From: Mitsuaria sp. GD03876
Lineage (GTDB): Bacteria; Pseudomonadota; Gammaproteobacteria; Burkholderiales; Burkholderiaceae_C
NCBI RefSeq assembly: GCF_029840635.1
Contig: NZ_JAOCCU010000029.1
Coordinates: 17,654 to 81,653 of the forward strand
Length of the DNA stretch: 64,000 bases
Reading direction: 5' to 3'
Of this stretch, positions 53,245 to 61,928 are shown one piece after another. Position 1 is the first letter of the stretch, and every line of letters starts with the position of its first letter. The position numbers were made by a program, and so were the translations under genes. Below the pieces are notes generated by a model. The model saw only the letters and a program-made list of their open reading frames with translations. It ran no database searches and had not been told where the DNA came from.

Positions 53245-55617
53245 TCAGAAGTCCGCGCGCAGGCTGATGCCGATCGTGCGCGGCGTGGTGACCGCGACAT
53301 TGGCCGGCGAGGTGACGCCGGTCACGAGGTCGGTGATCGCGCTGGACCCGCCGCTGTAGCTGAGCAGGCCGCGCTTGTTGAACGCGTTCTTGACGAACAG
53401 GCTCAGCGTCAGCTGGTCCCAGGCGTAGGACGCGCGGAAGTCGACCAGGTCGTAGGCCGGCAGCGTGGGCGTGACGACGCCCGGCGCCAGCGGCGTGGCC
53501 GACTGGTGCGAGAACGCGATGCCGCGCTTGCCGGTGTGCACCCAGGTCGCGCCGACCGAGGCCTGCCCCGGGCCGATCGCCCAGCTGTAGTCGGCGGTCA
53601 GGCCGGCGGAGAACTTCGGCGTGTACGGGATCGCGTCGCCGCGCTGGCCGCCGATCTCGGGCACGTCCTGGTCCAGCCGGGCCTGCATCGCGGTCAGGTT
53701 GGCGCCGAGCCGCAGCCCGGCCCAGGGCCGCCAGCCCGCCTCCAGCTCCAGGCCCTGCGTGTGGGCCTTGCCGCCGTTCGTGTAGTACGAGAACGCGTAG
53801 GTCGGGTCGACCGCGGTGACCTGGATGTCCTTCCAGTCGATGCGGAACAGCGCCGCCGTGAGCTCGAGCTTCGCCGCGGGGAATTGCCCCTTGTAGCCGA
53901 GCTCGTAGTTGACGATCGAGTCCGAGTGGAACGGCGGCTTCTGCTCGCCGGCCAGCGGCGGCGTGTTCGGGCCGCCCGGCCGGTAGCCGGAGGCCGCGCG
54001 CAGGTAGACCATGTCGTCGTCGCCGAGCTTCCAGCGCGGCGACAGCATCCAGGTGGTCTGCCGCTCGGACGTGCGGGCCGACGCGGACGGGAGCGCCACC
54101 GGGGCGCCGACCAGGTAGTTGTAGTTCTGGACCGTCGAGTCGTAGTCCTGCGTCAGCCGCGTGTGGCGCAGGCCCAGCTGCACGTCGACGCGGTCGGTGA
54201 AGTGGTAGGTGGTGTTGGCGTAGATCGCGGACTCGCGCAGTTCCTCGGTGACCAGGCCGTGCACGTAACCCGGCACCGCCGGCGTGCCCAGGTTGGTGCC
54301 GGTGAACGCGTCGTAGTTGACCAGCGCGTCGCCGGTCTCCTTCTGGAAGAACACGCCGGCCAGCCATTCGAGCCGCTGCCCGCTGGGCGAGGTCAGGCGG
54401 AACTCCTGGACCTTCTTGTCCATCTTGAGCCGGTTGAAGGACAGCGCGCCGGTCACGCCCAGCGGCGTCACCGGCAGGCCCGCCGCCGCGTAGGCGCCGG
54501 CGGTGACGAAGTCCAGGTAGGACAGGTAGCGCGAGGCGTCGGCGGTCAACTCGCTCTTCTGGCGCAGCAGGCTGGTGACCGACAGCAGGTTGGCGAAGCC
54601 CAGGTCGACGTTCACCGTCAGCGCGGCGCGGTCGTAGGTGTTCTTCAGCGGCTGAGCGAAGACGTTGCTCGACGTGTGGCCGCCATCCACCGGCTCGAGC
54701 GTCGACGCGTCGAAGCGCGGCGTGGCGCCATCGGGCGTCTTGATGGTCTGCGTGTCCAGCATCAGCTTGGCGTCCCAGCGCGCGCTCGGCTTCAGGTAGG
54801 CGGTGACGCGCGCGCCCTCGTTGCGGAAGCTGTTCACGTCCTCGCGATGGCGCAGCGCGTCGTCGACATGACCCGGGTCCTTGCGCGAGTACGCGGTCAA
54901 CCGCACCGCCAGCACGTCGCGCGAGACCGGCACGTTGATCGAGCCCCGCGCGCTGAAGCCGCCGCCCCCGCCGTCGACGACGCTGTAGCCGACCTCCGCG
55001 CGCCCCTCCAGTTCCTTCAGGTTGGGCGTGACGGTCACGTACTTGATCAGCCCGCCCAGCGCGCTGGCGCCGTACAGCGAGCCCTGCGGCCCCTTGAGCA
55101 CCTCGATGCGCGCCAGGTCCAGCGGGTCGACGTCCGGGCTGAGGTTCACGCCGGCCACGACGCCGGAGCTGAAGCTGATCGGCGCCTCGTCCAGGTAGGA
55201 GGCCACCGACGCGCCGGTCTGCAGCGTGCCGGTCGTGATGCCGCGGATGGTCTGGCGTTTCATGCCCGGGTTGTCGCCGGCCACCTGCAGCCCGGAGACG
55301 AGGCCCGCCACGTCCTGGATCGAGGTCACGTGCAGCCGCTCCATCTGCGCGCCGCCGAGCACGCCGACGCTGCCCGCCACGTCCTTGACGAGCTCACTGC
55401 GGCGGTTGGCCGTGACGACCACCGTTTCCAGCGCCACCGCGCGTCCCGGCGCGGTCCCGGCGGACGTGGGGGCGGACGCGCCCGCGGGCGCGGAGGCGGA
55501 CGCGGCGGGCGCCGGGACCGATTGCGCTTGCGCCTTGGGCGCCAGCGCCGCGATGGCCGCCAGGGCCAGCGGTTGCAACACCATCCACGCGCCGTTCTTC
55601 GAGATCGGAGACACCAT
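53245..55617 (-). CDS. TonB-dependent outer-membrane receptor
   Basis: A 790-aa receptor (from the ATG at 55617). A signal peptide (LQPLALAAIAALAPKAQA) is followed by an Ala/Pro/Ser-rich linker, the TonB box region (ALETVVVTANRR), the plug domain (RIEVLKGPQGSLYGASALGG) and a 22-strand barrel ending RTIGISLRADF with terminal Phe. The plug motif KGPQGSLYG is typical of Sphingomonad/Caulobacter-type receptors for complex organic substrates rather than siderophores. It is divergent from an AraC regulator and upstream of the SRPBCC and TetR genes. Probably imports the esterase substrate or product. Confidence 0.93.
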   Translation of the reverse strand: MVSPISKNGAWMVLQPLALAAIAALAPKAQAQSVPAPAASASAPAGASAPTSAGTAPGRAVALETVVVTANRRSELVKDVAGSVGVLGGAQMERLHVTSIQDVAGLVSGLQVAGDNPGMKRQTIRGITTGTLQTGASVASYLDEAPISFSSGVVAGVNLSPDVDPLDLARIEVLKGPQGSLYGASALGGLIKYVTVTPNLKELEGRAEVGYSVVDGGGGGFSARGSINVPVSRDVLAVRLTAYSRKDPGHVDDALRHREDVNSFRNEGARVTAYLKPSARWDAKLMLDTQTIKTPDGATPRFDASTLEPVDGGHTSSNVFAQPLKNTYDRAALTVNVDLGFANLLSVTSLLRQKSELTADASRYLSYLDFVTAGAYAAAGLPVTPLGVTGALSFNRLKMDKKVQEFRLTSPSGQRLEWLAGVFFQKETGDALVNYDAFTGTNLGTPAVPGYVHGLVTEELRESAIYANTTYHFTDRVDVQLGLRHTRLTQDYDSTVQNYNYLVGAPVALPSASARTSERQTTWMLSPRWKLGDDDMVYLRAASGYRPGGPNTPPLAGEQKPPFHSDSIVNYELGYKGQFPAAKLELTAALFRIDWKDIQVTAVDPTYAFSYYTNGGKAHTQGLELEAGWRPWAGLRLGANLTAMQARLDQDVPEIGGQRGDAIPYTPKFSAGLTADYSWAIGPGQASVGATWVHTGKRGIAFSHQSATPLAPGVVTPTLPAYDLVDFRASYAWDQLTLSLFVKNAFNKRGLLSYSGGSSAITDLVTGVTSPANVAVTTPRTIGISLRADF

Positions 55618-55733
55618 GCTGAGGTCCGGTTGATGACAAGGTGTAGGCATTTTTTAGCATACACAACTGTCTTTTTTGGAGTATTCTGACTGCAGTTTGG
55701 CGTCACCGGGTATTCACGCAGGAAGCGACCGTC
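55618..55733. promoter_or_regulatory. AT-rich divergent promoter region (TonB receptor / AraC gene)
   Basis: These 116 bases hold the most AT-rich stretch of the host part, with two T6 runs (about 55652-55657 and 55671-55677) and TATTCT. It lies between divergent genes and should contain both promoters and the AraC site. I cannot fix exact -35/-10 pairs. Confidence 0.5.
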
Positions 55734-56831
55734 ATGGACACGAGAACCTTGGAGCGCCGCGCGGACGGCCTGTCGACCCGCACCGACTTCGGCGCCGTGC
55801 TGACGGCGCCCCCGTCCGAGGCGCGTTCGCTGAGCCGCACCTTCCACGAGGTGCTGCAGGCCGGCGAGGCGGCCTCCGCCGGCTACGAGGCCGGCTTCGA
55901 CGGCGAGTCCTTCGCCTGGCGCTGCGACGACGCGATGGGCCAGGGCGGGCTCGAGTACGTGAAGCTGTCGCGCGGCGTCTGGCTCGTGTTCGGCGACCTG
56001 CAGCTCAACACGGCGCAGTTCTGCTGGCACCGCGAGGAACGCGCGCTGAACTTCTCGATGCTGCTGCGCGGCGCGGCCATGCTCGGCACGCCGCTGGGCG
56101 CGCACCGGCGCGTGCTCTACACCGAAGGCTGCGCGGTGGCCACGGCCTGCTCGGGCGACACGCTGATCTGCCGCCACTCGCTGCAGGGCGTGCGCTGCCA
56201 GGGCGTGTCGGTGCTGTTCGACGACGACGAGGCGGTGCGCGAGTTCGGCCTGGACCCGGTCGAGGTGCGGCGCTGGATCGAGTCCGCCACGCCGGGCGCG
56301 CACCGCGGCGACCGCTCGCCGCGCATCGCGGTGAGCAACTCCAACCTGCCGGCGATCCGTGCCGCGCAGGCGATCCTGTGGACGCCGTTCAGCGGCGCGC
56401 GCCGCCGCCTGTACCTGCGCAGCAAGGTGGGCGAGCTGATGTGCCATCTGCTGACCGGCCCGGTGATGGAACCGGCCGACCTGGCCTGCATCGACGGCGG
56501 GCTGCAGCAGGACAACCTGGCGGCGGTCGCGCACGCGGCGCTGTCGGACCCGGACGACTGCCCGGAGATCGCCGACCTGGCGGCCCGGCTGGACGTGAGC
56601 ACCGGCCGGCTGGTGTCGGCCTTCAAGGCGCGTTACGGCATCTCGCCGCGCGAGCACGCGATCGCCACGCGCATGGCGCGCGCGCGGCGCCTGCTGCAGC
56701 AGACCCGCACCTCGCTGCTCGACGTGGCGCTGAGCTGCGGCTACGAGCACCACTCCAGCTTCAGCACCGCCTACCGGCGGACCTTCGGGGAAACGCCGCT
56801 GGAGACGCGGCGCGCGGCGGACGGCGCCTGA
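55734..56831 (+). CDS. AraC-family transcription regulator
   Basis: A 365-aa regulator. The N-terminal 220 residues are a ligand- or partner-sensing domain without clear family, and the C-terminal AraC domain has two HTH units: EIADLAARLDVSTGRLVSAF and SLLDVALSCGYEHHSSFSTA followed by YRRTFGETP. It belongs to the PchR-like group of AraC activators that often control adjacent TonB receptors. The divergent position makes the receptor gene its likely target. Confidence 0.92.
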   Translation: MDTRTLERRADGLSTRTDFGAVLTAPPSEARSLSRTFHEVLQAGEAASAGYEAGFDGESFAWRCDDAMGQGGLEYVKLSRGVWLVFGDLQLNTAQFCWHREERALNFSMLLRGAAMLGTPLGAHRRVLYTEGCAVATACSGDTLICRHSLQGVRCQGVSVLFDDDEAVREFGLDPVEVRRWIESATPGAHRGDRSPRIAVSNSNLPAIRAAQAILWTPFSGARRRLYLRSKVGELMCHLLTGPVMEPADLACIDGGLQQDNLAAVAHAALSDPDDCPEIADLAARLDVSTGRLVSAFKARYGISPREHAIATRMARARRLLQQTRTSLLDVALSCGYEHHSSFSTAYRRTFGETPLETRRAADGA

Positions 56832-56921
56832 GGCCGCCGGCGTCCGGGGTCGACGGCGCCCGGATCCGGCGGCGCCTTCGTGGCGCCCCTCTCCCTCACG
56901 GGGCGGCGCGCCGCTTCGGCC

Positions 56922-57962
56922 TCAGTCCTTCCAGACCTGCTCGGCCACGCGCATCCAGTTGCCGCCGAGGATCGCCAGGACGTCCTCGTCGCGGTAGCCG
57001 CGCCGCAGCAGCTGCTCGACGATCTCGGGGATCGCCTCCGGCGCCACCATGCCGATGCCGGCCTCGTAGCCGAAGCCGTCCGGGAAGGTGTGCTTCATCT
57101 GCCGGAGTTGCTCGTTGAGCTCCTCCTGGTCGAAGACGAAGTCCAGGCCCAGTCCCGCGTGGCGCGCGCCGACGAGCTGGACCACGTGGTCGACATGCTC
57201 GGCCACCGCGCGGGCCGAGGCCTCGTTGCGGTCGTTCAGGAACAGCGCGATGCCGTTGATGCCGACCACGCCGCCCTTGGCCGCGCAGGCGCGGACCAGC
57301 TCGTCGCCGATGTTGCGCGGATGCTCACGCAGCGCGCGCGGATTCGAGTGGGAAAAGATCGTCGGCCCGCGCGCGTGCGCCATCGCCTCGCGCGCGGTGC
57401 GCGGGCCCGCATGGGTGCAGCACACGACCATGCCGACCTCCTCCATCGCGTCGATCATCCGGCGGCCGAAGTCGGTCAGGCCGCCGTCCTCGTCCTGGCA
57501 ACCGCCGCCGGCGCGGTTGTTGCGGTTGTAGGCGATCAGCATCCAGCGCACGCCCAGGTCGCGGTACAGGCGCACCAGGCTGATCTGGTCGTCGATCGCG
57601 TTGGCACCCTCGATGTCGAAACCGACCGCCAGTTGCCCCGCCGCCCGCGCCGCGGCGATGTCGCCGATCGATTCGATCAGGCGGTAGCGGTCGCGGTGCC
57701 GGGCCAGCCAGTCGCGCATGCTGGCCAGCATCCGGACGTGGTCCTCGATGCCGGTCTCGCCGAAACCGACGTTGAGCATGACCACGTCCGCGCCGGCCGC
57801 GCGGTGGCGCTCCAGCTGCGGCAGGAAGGACACGTCGTGCGGCCGCAGCGGCATGCAGGCGTGGTTGTCCCAGACCAGGCCGCACGCGACGAGCGTGGCG
57901 GCGCGGGCCGCGATCGCGGCGTCGGTGCCGGCGCCGGTGCCAGAGGTGGTGTCGGCGCTCAT
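56922..57962 (-). CDS. M19-family membrane dipeptidase
   Basis: Zinc dipeptidase of the renal dipeptidase family (346 aa). Family features: DNHACMPLRP at the start (the first ligand motif H-x-D is altered to D-N-H-A-C), VGFDIEGANAID with the bridging Glu, CCTHAGPR, IFSHSNPRAL and the C-terminal ILGGNWMRVAEQVW. It cleaves dipeptides, sometimes with D-residues or a substituted C-terminus. It overlaps the prolyl oligopeptidase gene by four bases, so both work on peptides as one unit. No signal peptide, so it is cytoplasmic. Confidence 0.9.
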   Translation of the reverse strand: MSADTTSGTGAGTDAAIAARAATLVACGLVWDNHACMPLRPHDVSFLPQLERHRAAGADVVMLNVGFGETGIEDHVRMLASMRDWLARHRDRYRLIESIGDIAAARAAGQLAVGFDIEGANAIDDQISLVRLYRDLGVRWMLIAYNRNNRAGGGCQDEDGGLTDFGRRMIDAMEEVGMVVCCTHAGPRTAREAMAHARGPTIFSHSNPRALREHPRNIGDELVRACAAKGGVVGINGIALFLNDRNEASARAVAEHVDHVVQLVGARHAGLGLDFVFDQEELNEQLRQMKHTFPDGFGYEAGIGMVAPEAIPEIVEQLLRRGYRDEDVLAILGGNWMRVAEQVWKD

Positions 57963-60025
57963 CGCGTCCCCGCGCCGGCCGCCGTCATGCCGAGCTGGTC
58001 CATCAGGAAGGACATCCACTCCGCGTGGTACGCGGCGGCCTGCACCGGATCGGAGGCGCTGTGTCCGGTGTCGCGCCAGACGCGCAGGTGGATCGGCCGG
58101 CCGCCGGTGTCGGCCTCGTCCAGGCGCGCGGTGAACTTGCGGCCGTGGAAGGGCATGCAGCCGACGTCCTGTTCGCCGAACACCTGGTACAGCGCCGGAT
58201 AGGCCACGCTGTCGGCGACGTTGTGATACGGCGACCAGCGCAGGATGTTGGCCGCGTCCGCCGGGCGGTCCGGATCGCCGTAGTCCTCCAGGAAGATCGC
58301 CTTCACGCCGGCCACGGCCGGGGTCGGCGGCAGCGGCTCCATCATGTCGAAGATCGGCACCAGCGCCACGATCGCGTGCCACAGCTCGGGCTGCTGCACC
58401 ATCGCCGCGCCGGCGAGCAGGCCGCCGTTGCTGCCGCCCTGGAAGCACAGCGTGTCGCGCGTGGCGACGCCATCGGCGATCAGCGCCTCGGCCACGGCGC
58501 GCAGGTCGTCGAAGGTGTGCTGCTTGTGGGCCAGGCGGCCGCCGTCGTGCCATGCCTTGCCGTACTCCCCGCCCCCGCGCAGCGAGGCCTGGACGTAGAC
58601 GCCGCCCGCCTCGACGAAGGGCGCGAACATCGCCGGGTAGTTCGGCAGCAGCGACATGTTGAAGCCGCCATAGGCATGCACCAGCGTCGGCTGCGGCCGG
58701 TCGGTGGGCAGGTCCTGGCGGCGGACCACGAAGTACGGGATGCGCGTGCCGTCGCGGCTGGTGGCGAAACGCTGCTCGGCCACGACGCCGTCGAGCCGGC
58801 ACTTGGGCGCGTCGAGCTGGCGCAACGCGCCGGTATCCGGATCGTGCAGCAGCGTGACCGACGAGCGGGTGAAGGTGCCGTGCGTCAGCACGAAGACATC
58901 GTTCGGCGCGATCGCGCGCGCGCCCGACATCGACAGCGACGAGCCCGGGTTCTCCAGCGGCAGCGTCTCCAGCAGCGTTCCCTTCAGGTCGAACACCCGC
59001 ACCCGCAGGGACACGTCGACCAGGTCGCCGACATAGAGCCGCCCGGCGACCACGCCCGCCCAGCCGAGGAAGCCTTCGCTCTCGGGCACCAGCTCGCGCC
59101 AGGTGGCGGTGTCGCGCGAGGTCGCCGCCGGGATGGCCACCACGCGCCCGCGCGCCGCGCCGTGGCTGACGCGCGCGGCGTAGTGGTCCTGGTCGATCCA
59201 GCCGCCGTCGCATTCGCCTTCGACGCCGTCCGGCAGGAACGGCGTCGCTTCCAGCGTCTCCAGGTCCAGGTGCACCAGCGCCACGTGCTCATGCGGCGTG
59301 GTGACCAGCAGGCCGCGCCGGCCGTCCGGCGAGACCTGCAGCGTCAGCCCCGAGTGCTTCGCGGCGACCAGGTCCTCCGGCAGCGGCACCACCGGGCGCT
59401 CGGCCGCGCCGTCGGCCACCGGCACGAAGCGCAGCTGGTGCAGGCCGTCGGCGCCGCGCCCGTCCAGCCAGAAGCCGCTTTCATCGGGCAGCCAGCCGGC
59501 GCGCGCGCCGCTGTACATGATCGCGGGCAGGTCCTGCAGATGCCGGCCGGTGGCCGTCTCGTACACCGACCATTTGCCCAGCATGTCGCCGTTGGCGCCC
59601 CAGGCGAGCGCGACGAACCGGCCCTGCGGGGACGGGTCCAGGAACACCAGCATCGCGGTGCCGCCGCCGACGGACTCGACCAGCGCGCGCCGAGACACGA
59701 TCGCGCGGCCCGGGCCGCCGGGCGCGTCGCTGACGCGCAGCACCTGGTCGTCGCCGTCGTTGACGAGCGCGAACCAGTGCGCGCCGCGCTTGCAGGGCAC
59801 GCCGTAGCCCTCGGCATGGCCGATGCCGAGGTAGCGCTCGCGCAGCGCGGCGTAGTTCGGCGACGACTGCGTCGCGCGCTGCGCCAGCCGGTCGCGCGCC
59901 CATTGCCAGTCCAGCACGTCGGGCCGGTCCTCGCGCAGGTACTCGAAGCGGTCCTCGAAGGTGACGCCGCCGATGGTCCGCTGGATCGGCTGGGCTCGCA
60001 GGGTGGGAGTGAGGTCGGAGGTCAT
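57959..60025 (-). CDS. S9A-family prolyl oligopeptidase-like serine peptidase
   Basis: A 688-aa cytoplasmic peptidase. An N-terminal beta-propeller domain (about 75-400) restricts the entry to peptides, followed by the alpha/beta hydrolase domain: YGGFNMSLLPNYPAMFAPF, nucleophile Ser532 in FQGGSNGGLLAGAAM, Asp in GEQDVGCMPFHG and His in RDTGHSAS. No signal peptide is present. It would cut short proline-containing peptides, handing products to the coupled dipeptidase. Length matches the family. Confidence 0.94.
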   Translation of the reverse strand: MTSDLTPTLRAQPIQRTIGGVTFEDRFEYLREDRPDVLDWQWARDRLAQRATQSSPNYAALRERYLGIGHAEGYGVPCKRGAHWFALVNDGDDQVLRVSDAPGGPGRAIVSRRALVESVGGGTAMLVFLDPSPQGRFVALAWGANGDMLGKWSVYETATGRHLQDLPAIMYSGARAGWLPDESGFWLDGRGADGLHQLRFVPVADGAAERPVVPLPEDLVAAKHSGLTLQVSPDGRRGLLVTTPHEHVALVHLDLETLEATPFLPDGVEGECDGGWIDQDHYAARVSHGAARGRVVAIPAATSRDTATWRELVPESEGFLGWAGVVAGRLYVGDLVDVSLRVRVFDLKGTLLETLPLENPGSSLSMSGARAIAPNDVFVLTHGTFTRSSVTLLHDPDTGALRQLDAPKCRLDGVVAEQRFATSRDGTRIPYFVVRRQDLPTDRPQPTLVHAYGGFNMSLLPNYPAMFAPFVEAGGVYVQASLRGGGEYGKAWHDGGRLAHKQHTFDDLRAVAEALIADGVATRDTLCFQGGSNGGLLAGAAMVQQPELWHAIVALVPIFDMMEPLPPTPAVAGVKAIFLEDYGDPDRPADAANILRWSPYHNVADSVAYPALYQVFGEQDVGCMPFHGRKFTARLDEADTGGRPIHLRVWRDTGHSASDPVQAAAYHAEWMSFLMDQLGMTAAGAGTR

Positions 60026-60148
60026 GAGGGTCAGCTTACTTTCCGGGCCTGACGGCCGCTTTCGCGATTGGGGAGATCGGTTTGGCGATCGCGGAGATCG
60101 GTTTCGCGCTGCCGGGCTCGGCCCGGCGCCGCTTGATGCTCGCTGGCG

Positions 60149-61642
60149 CTAGCCGCCGGACGGCTGCCCGGCGTCCATCGCGCGCACCCGCGCCAGCAGG
60201 CCTTGCACCGGCCGCGCCGCGGCGCGCATCAGCAGCGCGGCCGCCAGCATGCAGGGCGCGCTGGTCACCGCGACCGCGACCAGCAGGCCGTCGCCGCGCG
60301 TGCCCAGGCGCTCGGACACGACGCCGACGAGCACCGGCGCGCCGGCGGTGGCCAGCGTCGTCAGCGCGCCGGAGAAGGCCAGCATGCGCGCGCGCAGCGT
60401 CGCCGGCGCCACCTCCTGCCAGACGCCGGGCAGCAGCGCGAAGAAGGCGCTGGCGGTGGCGAACATGACGCCGGTGGCCGCGTAGACCATCCACGGCGAC
60501 GCGCACACGGCCAGCAGGCCGCCGGCCGCGGCCGACACGGCGGCCAGGTACTGGCCGATCCGCAGGCCGAGGATGCCGCCATGGCGGCGGCCCCAGAGCT
60601 TCACCGCGAGCGCCGCGAGCGCCACGCCGGCCACCACGCCCGCGCCGAGCACGCCGCCCAGCGCGACGCCGACATCGCCCGGGCTCAGCCCGAAGCGGCG
60701 CGACACCGCGGGCGCGAGCCACGCGGTGATCGGGGCGAACGCGGCCGAGGCCGCGCAGGCCGCGCCGAGCAGGCCCGCGAGCGGCAGCGCGTGCGCGCGC
60801 AGGTAAGGCAGGAAGGCCAGCGCAGGGGCATGACGCGCCGCGCGCGCGGCGCCGGGCGTCGAGTCAGCGGCATCAGCGGCATCAGCGGCATCAGCGGCGC
60901 CAGGGGCGTCAGCGGTGCCAGGGGCGCCAGCGGCGTCGGACAGCGCCGGCGCACGCGACGGCGGCCGTCCGTGCTCCGCGCGGATCGTCATGACGACCAG
61001 CGCCAGCACCGGCCCCGGCAGCGCCGCGGCGAGGAAGGCCACGCGCCAGGGCTCCAGCGCGCGCAGCCATTCCGGCTGCGCGCCCGCGCTGGACGCGATG
61101 ACCTTGAACGCCAGTCCGGCCAGCCCCATGCCGAGCGCTCCGCCGATCAGCGCGGCCGAATAGAAGATCAGGTTGGCCCGCGCCCGCTCGGGCCCGCGGA
61201 ACATCGCCGGGATCATCGAGTAGACGATCGGCCCGAGGCCGGCCTCCGCGACGGCCAGGCCGATCGTGCCGATCATCAGGTGGTCGAAGTCCTGGGCGAA
61301 GCCGCGCGCCGCCGTCGCGGCCGACCAGCCCAGGATGCAGACCATCAGGATCAGGCGGCGATCGAAGCGGTCCGCCAGCCACGCCAGCGGGAACCCGGCG
61401 AAGGCCGCGACCAGCGTCAGCCCCAGGCCCTGGATCAGGCCGATCTGCACGTCGCTCAACTGGAAGGCGGCCCGCACCGGCTCGATCGCGATCGTCAGGA
61501 TCTGCCGGTCGATCGCGGCGAACACGCTCACCACCACCAGCACGGCCAGCGCGAACCAGGCCGATCCCAGGCCGGCGCGGCCGCCCTCGCCCACCGGATC
61601 GGCGCTCCGCTCGAGGTCCAGGGAAAGGCGAACGTCAGTCAT
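60149..61642 (-). CDS. MFS transporter (spinster-like group)
   Basis: A 497-aa major facilitator with twelve predicted helices: the first pair ALAVLVVVSVFAAIDRQILT and the loop-2/3 motif LAWLADRFDRRLILM are typical of the spinster-like subgroup (Pfam MFS_1). The large central cytoplasmic loop (about residues 222-270) contains Ala-Ala-Asp repeats encoded by a 9-bp tandem repeat. Substrate unknown; in this place it may export or import peptides or organic acids. It is on the same strand as the peptidase genes with a 123-base gap. Confidence 0.9.
   Translation of the reverse strand: MTDVRLSLDLERSADPVGEGGRAGLGSAWFALAVLVVVSVFAAIDRQILTIAIEPVRAAFQLSDVQIGLIQGLGLTLVAAFAGFPLAWLADRFDRRLILMVCILGWSAATAARGFAQDFDHLMIGTIGLAVAEAGLGPIVYSMIPAMFRGPERARANLIFYSAALIGGALGMGLAGLAFKVIASSAGAQPEWLRALEPWRVAFLAAALPGPVLALVVMTIRAEHGRPPSRAPALSDAAGAPGTADAPGAADAADAADAADSTPGAARAARHAPALAFLPYLRAHALPLAGLLGAACAASAAFAPITAWLAPAVSRRFGLSPGDVGVALGGVLGAGVVAGVALAALAVKLWGRRHGGILGLRIGQYLAAVSAAAGGLLAVCASPWMVYAATGVMFATASAFFALLPGVWQEVAPATLRARMLAFSGALTTLATAGAPVLVGVVSERLGTRGDGLLVAVAVTSAPCMLAAALLMRAAARPVQGLLARVRAMDAGQPSGG
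60864..60899. repeat. Four tandem copies of a 9-bp unit in the MFS gene
   Basis: TCAGCGGCA occurs three times, plus a fourth copy with one change, in the part that encodes the central loop. Because the unit is 9 bp, gain or loss keeps the frame and would change the number of Ala-Ala-Asp triplets. Imperfect copies follow to about 60,930. Confidence 0.85.
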
Positions 61643-61767
61643 CCAGGGCTCCGGTCACGCGTAGGGGCAACCGCCGTGCGCGGCGCTGCCGAAAGCACGA
61701 CGATAGAGGGCGGCGGGCACCGCGCCTTTGGCGATCCGCACGCGGACTTAGGCGGCCGCGCCAATGC

Positions 61768-61801
61768 GGGGCCGGGGCCGGGGCTGGGGTTGGGGCTGGG
61801 G
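61768..61801 (+). repeat. Six G4 tracts with 2-base loops: strong G-quadruplex motif
   Basis: GGGG tracts at 61768, 61774, 61780, 61786, 61792 and 61798 are separated by CC, CC, CT, TT and CT. Any four adjacent tracts can form a compact, stable G-quadruplex. It lies in the non-coding space between the divergent MFS gene and the gamma-glutamyltransferase-like gene, about 130 bases ahead of the latter. The tract number could also vary by slippage. Confidence 0.8.
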
Positions 61802-61928
61802 CTGGAGCCGGGACCGCGGTCGACGTCGGCGTCGATGCGTCGCGCCAAACGCTCGAGCCGCTTGTCCAAAGCTCGCCGCGCCCCGCGCCGCTAAGGTCGT
61901 CGTCATCCTTCAACGAGAGACCCTCCAG

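Noticed and set aside
53506..55689. Plus-strand open frame of 727 codons opposite the TonB receptor
   Set aside because: Shadow: antisense to a full plug and barrel sequence and low in complexity.
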